Source: a virus. From it: DNA of 64,000 nucleotides. The DNA lies in the IMG/VR virus record IMGVR_UViG_3300013093_000019, positions 62,001 to 126,000 of that record; one strand, 5' to 3'. Below, piece by piece: positions 62,901 to 64,000 of the stretch (its first letter is position 1; the number at the start of each line of letters is the position of its first letter). The position numbers and the translations under genes were made by a program. The notes under the pieces are model-generated. The model saw only the letters and a program-made list of their open reading frames with translations. It was not told where the DNA came from and searched no databases.

Positions 62901-64000
62901 GAAGTATCTATATTACTATTGATGGCGTAGCGTACCAATCATATAACTTAGACTCATACAGATCTAGAGCTCGTGTATCAATTAGTCAACCAGGTACGAT
63001 TCAAGTTTACCTATTCAGAGGAACAACTAAGTCATTCAGTGAAGTAGTAGAACAAGTTGTTAATATTACAACAACAACTACTTCTATTGGATTAACACAA
63101 CCTCCAGGTAATGTTGGTCCATTCCACAGCCAAGTAATTGTAACTAAGAATGGCCTACGTTTAACTCCGCCAATTACTACATACTATCAAGTAGCTAACA
63201 ATCAAACTACATTTGATATTAGTCAATCAGTAACATTGCCTAGCAAGAGAACTGACCTAAAGAGTTTAGAAGTTTATGTAAACGGTGCGCTAATTCCAAC
63301 AAGTGATTGGGTATTTGATCAACCAAATAAACAAATTATATTCTCTGACAACTATCTTAACACAGGTGATGTTGTAGCGATCGTAGTTAAAGTCGGTCAC
63401 GACTATGTAGTTCAAAATGGTCTAGTAGTATTAACTAAACCTGCACGTAATCTTGATGTGATTCGTATAACAACATTTACGAATCATGACCCAGATTTAA
63501 TTAGAAGTGAAAGATATGTTGGCCATGCTACTAACACTTATGTGATGCAACGACCAGTATTCAACAGCAGTTATGTATGGGTAGCATACAACGGCAAGCC
63601 ACTAACTGTTAACGTAGATTATCGTGTTGAGGCTGACGGTCAGACAGTTGTTATCGATGATAAGTTCTATACAGGTGGTTCAGATGCTGTAGTAATTACC
63701 AGCTTCGCTAATCTATCTGCTACACACTTAGTAGGTTATAGAATATTTGATGATATCTTTGGTAACGCATCTTATAAACGTATTAGTGCTCAGAACAGCA
63801 CATTCCTAACACAGGATCTAACTTCTACTGCAACTAATATTTTTGTGCAAGATGGTTCAGTACTATCAACACCAAATATTGCGTTTAATCGTCCTGGTGT
63901 GATTTTAGTTAACGGTGAAAGAATTGAATTCTTCCAGATTAGCGGAAACGTTCTAGCACAATTAAGACGTGGAACTTACGGTACAACTCCTCCAGCTGTT
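50930..64000 (+). CDS. giant baseplate-region virion protein, 3' cut by window edge
   Basis: ATG overlaps the gp6 stop (TAATG); the frame is open to the window edge, 4357 codons with no stop. The N-terminus (SDLLPGYLRTDKNTKFLAST, LDQLIQQPQLERINGFMGD, FRPRSYSYDPMIDWDKFVNF, REYYWLPTG) resembles a large structural protein that follows gp6 in marine T4-like phages; the position matches gp7 of T4 (1032 residues), but homology is not shown. Near residues 2120-2600 lie seven FG-GAP-type repeats, an integrin-like propeller. Later it has several xxGxGYxxxPTVxI modules and, at the visible end, FQISGNVLAQLRRGTYGTTP, a phage structural motif. Probably a wedge-to-fibre scaffold spanning the baseplate. Confidence 0.8.
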   Translation, partial: MASNDINNPVDVNNPSNTRRSSDLLPGYLRTDKNTKFLASTLDQLIQQPQLERINGFMGDKLTPTYNPETDNYIDSGTALRNAYQLQPSLVVKDQNNQFSLSSGFDDLINQLNFYGANTNNLDRLFRPRSYSYDPMIDWDKFVNFREYYWLPTGTDSVEITGQQKQTQSTYTVTDSSDGQGLVFTPDGLTSNPLLTLYRGLTYVFNVNSKYPFYIKTAYTKTVNDLYSNATGNGTANGQVILTIDNTTPDILFYFAQGNANAVGQINVKALAEDTVIDIEKDIIGKQSYISGNGVTFSNGMKIHFAGAITPSTYQDKEFIIEGVGTAIKLVDFDSLSNAGLVINTLDTNFDATPFDQYPFDDFANVPLVPEYVTINRASKDKNPWSRYNRWVHADVIAAVAEVNGVPPVYDTAMRAQRPIIEFQPDIQLFNFGANSKPNVDLIDTVTKDAIATFEGSPGFYIDGVLVEQGFRVIFNADTDPLVKGKVFEVKYVTAGNNVIVNLEEAADADPSLNDSLVVTRGTSYQGTNWWYDGVVWQFGQQKTSLNQAPLYELFDNSGNKYSDQTIYNSSFVGTAIFGYTRGTGTADPVLGFPLTYKNVSNVGDYLFSNFFTTDTFTTYDLGVLSTLSVADGFLKVNNDNGEEYRNVWIKSNDKAIPILQFQVVEQATPYIEINAIDDAGFASDLAVDVFVNNVKIINNVDYTIGQNLNKAFIVPTNEFASGDAVLFKIYTAQPANSNGYYEPPINLTNNPLNGPIGSFTFTELSDHVSTIVENNDLFVGSFPGNSNLRDLSNLSAYGSRLVQHIDPLVFAHYFLGNQKNNIVDAIRKVAFDYNQFKTSLIKQVTGLTEVYTPAQALDIALTNLNSGKDLTFPYTYTDMLGHGNNYVERVYTVTNKRVKNFSLISSFDQTVLSERAILVYLTSASDSTKTPVLLTNGYDYTIDPNIATIYVNATISVGDVITIRDYTSTVGSYVPPTPTKLGLYPAFKPSIFVDDTYITPTKVIQGHDGSVTVAYGDYRDAILLEYETRIYNNLKVKFNPDLLTPYETLPGAFRSNDYSLADIDNILVADFLKWVGFFSVDYQTNSSYDELNPFTYNYTGSVDSVTGQALSGSWRSIYKYYYDTDRPHVAPWEMLGFTEMPSWWTSMYGAAPYTSGNGILWGDLETGRINGVINPLFARPGLSKIIPVDDMGELLDPTTIGLATSPVPDLTDPNRIVVLRSTEISANWVFGDQGPAETAWRRSSYWPFVQQVLLALTRPSSYAATMFDTSRMVINLAGQISYQTSTNNIETINPATVAEFLYRNNTGIEGRILASGYSVFVIETNLVKNQNYLTQLSSDLTNLNYNLMVKLGGFASKDKLTVSIDAVDPTSPYPGVLIPAEDYSIFFNQSATTQSLSISGIIVQKTPSGFIFRGYDKYSPYFTILQPYATNVDQYETVGGTTEAYLTWSQNTTYQAGQIVFYTDRYYRVTITHNSDTAFNATYYQVLPYLPTVGGISVIKKTSFGTTPVVIPYGTEFTTLQDAYDAIIGYGQWLISQGFVFDEYNTDLGQILDWNFSGREFLFWTTQNWNANSVITLSPFANKLVLSSSTGVVDNLLNEFYEYSLLKADGSPFPVNSFTVVRLDGITTVSTVNTTDGLFYARLNLVQKEHVIVFNNLTLFNDVVYDIESGYRQHRINLKGFRTSNWNGDFFSPGFIFDQAIINDWQQYTDYSIGDVVRFAGKYYSAPARITGSASFVLNQWIQLDTKPTPNLLPNFDYKIGQFEDFYSLDIDNFDAGQQAAAQHLVGYTPRPYLNYIIGDPIAQYKFYQGYIREKGTKSPLTKLSKSLLNKFKNNIDFKEEWAFRIGEYGGYNTYQELETTLSNSSFYENPQIVSFVSSVPVDNTGTIYYKTESDLVVKPLDYDVAQTFITSDISQADSQIKIPVAGYVRFDDITVTAFNYNSVLDIANNKGLLEGDTIWLGNTPAGSWDVLRVTQIPTYIVNVAFDIPGVSLIFSTYYTHQLSVGDIISVSRVAGGIDRIYVVSQILSPTDFVVNSTLSTLPALTVPLSGLLFAFKSSRLATLDNLADVPFLDRWKDGEKVWVDTISGDATSPQWAVFEKTNNYSSVAYSTGIKSVAQHFGATIYSNSNIDKIVVSAPDFYDTVTGNYGRVYILSKNPGSTPLPLFNYSLNDATGSYYTGTTNSFGSSLYFDATLQLSIASAPTASGVKTYTTGTIAFAVPTATASGYVEQGIVKLSLINYNLLEEVGQIAITTPHHGDNANFGASLVAAPNSTSTTLMVGAPGEYTAAGSVYVYNVGATTSTIYVTPNASVTLQHTLAHQPPVGSLFGYSMSGNADLSRVAVSAPGYPVFDTLGNTVRVGAVYVYNFASTSTEAQLILGNDTTIFPAAFTETDSFGDTVKMSQDGNYLFIGSPSATDQVRGTKSGIVDVLVWSTDTNKYVFSQRIHAPISSNDISFGHDISIDELNRLVVIASLGNSKTTNTSFDVYSERLANSFVKYGSIYINDSTSDERKRKTTFDSGSTKFFSQIKNAGAVHAYNKADVATKWSFSQELFDQSVISDSLYGQSVLATQNSVFVGSPGNIVYNANNNGQIFEFDKIDETVNGWLQARTQDALVNLSAIDSAVTIDSTTAQIKDYIDVIDPVKGQFLGTAQEELRYTSPFDPATYSIGTGTVVINANANWTNEHVGELWWDLSTVKYVWYEQGELEYRKNNWNTVFPGSSIDVYEWVSSTYRPSEWAAIADTSDGLAQGISGQPKFTDNSTVSVAQKYNAQTGQFVNIYYFWVKNKTVVPSIKNRRISAFEVAQFIKNPLSSGQPYLGIIGPTAVMLANIKNSIVGDTINLKISFDTIPDAAPRHTEWAIITEDDPAGVNVNALVTKLVDSLLGYDAQGNPVPDPTLPDKLKYGLEIRPRQSMFVNRIEAVRNLIEYTNSIVINLLLLGNISYDNLNAKDPLPTADMYDQLVEDIYTRDLISTKSLRTAVLAANIDTNGLISSVTIVDPGYGYLVAPTISVVGDTSGASLQAIINVSGEVVGIDILNSGMNFTSAPYLYVRPYTVVVQTDNTIGGKWAVYEWDQNYQTWSRTQTQSYDTTQYWSYAHWSDSTFNPLVQVVSTVPSLYVLQVLQDIPTGSYVKVLDGGYGFFNILRKTDGNGGTFDPNWDLIFVENGTIKILDKIWNESLTTYAFDEQVGFDQTEFDQGVVKEAFFIINAIVNDIFNGPTNFYNTRLWFKAVKYALTEQKFLDWAFKTTFISVTNDAGSLDQRPTYKLQNSQYYEQFLNEIKPYHTKVRKFTEQYTSTEYSASFTSDFDLPAIYNTTTQNYNKIEFGNSLLAQYPWKSWYDNFTFGVQSIIVANGGANYTQVPNIEIISAPGDLGFGATAQAYITGGTISSIVVTNPGLGYSSTPTVVINGGGSTNLTTATAYAQLGQGTETGFIQSRDGAGNVRLMTMGLKFDRVASYDASGNVITEIGSTSTFTDSFVGDGEKDIFRLTWLPSPDKKEIVVYRNSVLQTIDQFNITLNESVYQPQPNTSYRKKYGYLVLNFIPVAGEVITVTYPKSLDLYTAVDRINYFYQPGSGMPGTDYDQLMSGMSYAGLNIDTLPFSYSAGFDSVPFGSTTWDNYASEVGYYSYSLTTTTSAPPFIIPDIIPGGSSPTQVNTYVQIGTAPAVRLDGPSNVVPTLIGRGTAAVDKVVLTNPGLGYVYSTTQVTISAPNSVNGTQAVASFTLNDDGSFASIGVSDYTRGRGYTSTPVVTITGNSTVQAYASAFLRAEFTTATNIANTFTSLTIPDAAFTASNTSTLVIFRYSTSDGTVLPSDTDTLDAVISGGLISDGQLSGALGTTPSEIVLDGGNGFLSTINSPAPEEHVPGSVHESVGITVFTQPAASSAVISTKRYWSDGITQTFALGAEPVNLDSVLVLLNDTKLTVNVDYTIDFSNKLLTFTSSTPAQGWLTLTVFVGGSIGLLDYYETVTTNATTVYLSSVRYTDVGSIYITIDGVAYQSYNLDSYRSRARVSISQPGTIQVYLFRGTTKSFSEVVEQVVNITTTTTSIGLTQPPGNVGPFHSQVIVTKNGLRLTPPITTYYQVANNQTTFDISQSVTLPSKRTDLKSLEVYVNGALIPTSDWVFDQPNKQIIFSDNYLNTGDVVAIVVKVGHDYVVQNGLVVLTKPARNLDVIRITTFTNHDPDLIRSERYVGHATNTYVMQRPVFNSSYVWVAYNGKPLTVNVDYRVEADGQTVVIDDKFYTGGSDAVVITSFANLSATHLVGYRIFDDIFGNASYKRISAQNSTFLTQDLTSTATNIFVQDGSVLSTPNIAFNRPGVILVNGERIEFFQISGNVLAQLRRGTYGTTPPAV
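57296..58740 (+). repeat. seven FG-GAP-type coding repeats (beta-propeller)
   Basis: Seven successive blades beginning with (H/S/N/L)(F/Y)G and ending in a (V/I)xSAP or VGAP/IGSP loop. Examples: HFGATIYSNS...VVSAPDF, NFGASLVAAP...MVGAPGEY, FGYSMSGNAD...VSAPGYP, SFGDTVKMSQ...IGSPSATD, LYGQSVLATQ...VGSPGN. Each closes with a GxVYVYN-type strand. The spacing (about 60-80 codons) fits integrin-alpha FG-GAP blades. Confidence 0.75.

Noticed and set aside
1-64000. Prophage or mobile element signs
   Set aside because: No integrase, repressor, transposase or attachment repeats were seen; the gene set is that of a lytic T4-like virus.

Overview
This window is part of the genome of a T4-like myovirus (tailed, contractile-tail phage) of the marine or freshwater kind related to cyanophages and pelagimyophages. 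Landmark T4-type genes are recognisable on reading: portal gp20, prohead protease gp21, scaffold gp22, major capsid gp23, a gp67-like prohead core protein, baseplate proteins gp48/54-like, gp53, gp5, gp25, gp6 and gp26-like, the recombination nuclease pair gp46/gp47, and the late sigma factor gp55. Coding density is very high, genes overlap by 1-13 bases, and no integrase, transposase or CRISPR was seen. The host cannot be named from this window.

Layout. 1-23.6 kb (minus strand): a block of fibre and decoration-like virion genes. It holds three tandem fibre-type genes built from the same repeat, a 3287-residue protein with a beta-helix split by about ten helical modules, and a series of small structural genes. 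23.7-24.4 kb (plus): a GH19-type endolysin with its own late promoter and terminator. 24.4-30.6 kb (minus): the head module in T4 order 20, (small ORF), 67-like, 21, 22, 23. 30.6-34.3 kb: a tape-measure-like gene (minus) diverging from a gp26-like gene (plus), whose 3' end carries a strong -1 frameshift signature into a 72-codon ORF. 34.3-35.4 kb: a low-complexity gene and a 480-base non-coding, hairpin-rich gap. 35.4-40.8 kb (minus): an early/middle-type operon gp55, gp47, gp46, two small basic proteins, a methyltransferase and a GIY-YIG nuclease. 40.9-64 kb (plus): the baseplate operon, ending in a giant structural gene that runs off the window (at least 4357 codons).

Regulation. Late promoters of the T4/cyanophage type (NATAAATA, including exact TATAAATA) stand before most structural transcription units on both strands. 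Host-type sigma70 promoters (TTGACA-18-TATAAT and TTGATC-17-TATACT) precede gp55 and gp47. This gives a simple circuit: host RNA polymerase makes gp55 and the recombination proteins, and gp55 then switches on the late structural genes. gp55 also has a late motif upstream, which suggests positive feedback.

The most interesting points are: (1) a probable programmed -1 frameshift, T_TTT_TTC, joining the gp26-like protein to the next ORF, as in tail assembly chaperones; (2) the 15-copy C-x-R-D module array that splits a beta-helix virion protein; (3) a seven-repeat FG-GAP (integrin-like) beta-propeller inside the giant baseplate-region protein; (4) a gp5 whose lytic domain is C-terminal and transglycosylase-like; (5) the structured non-coding gap near 35.2 kb. 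All family assignments were made by eye from sequence motifs; no database search was run.
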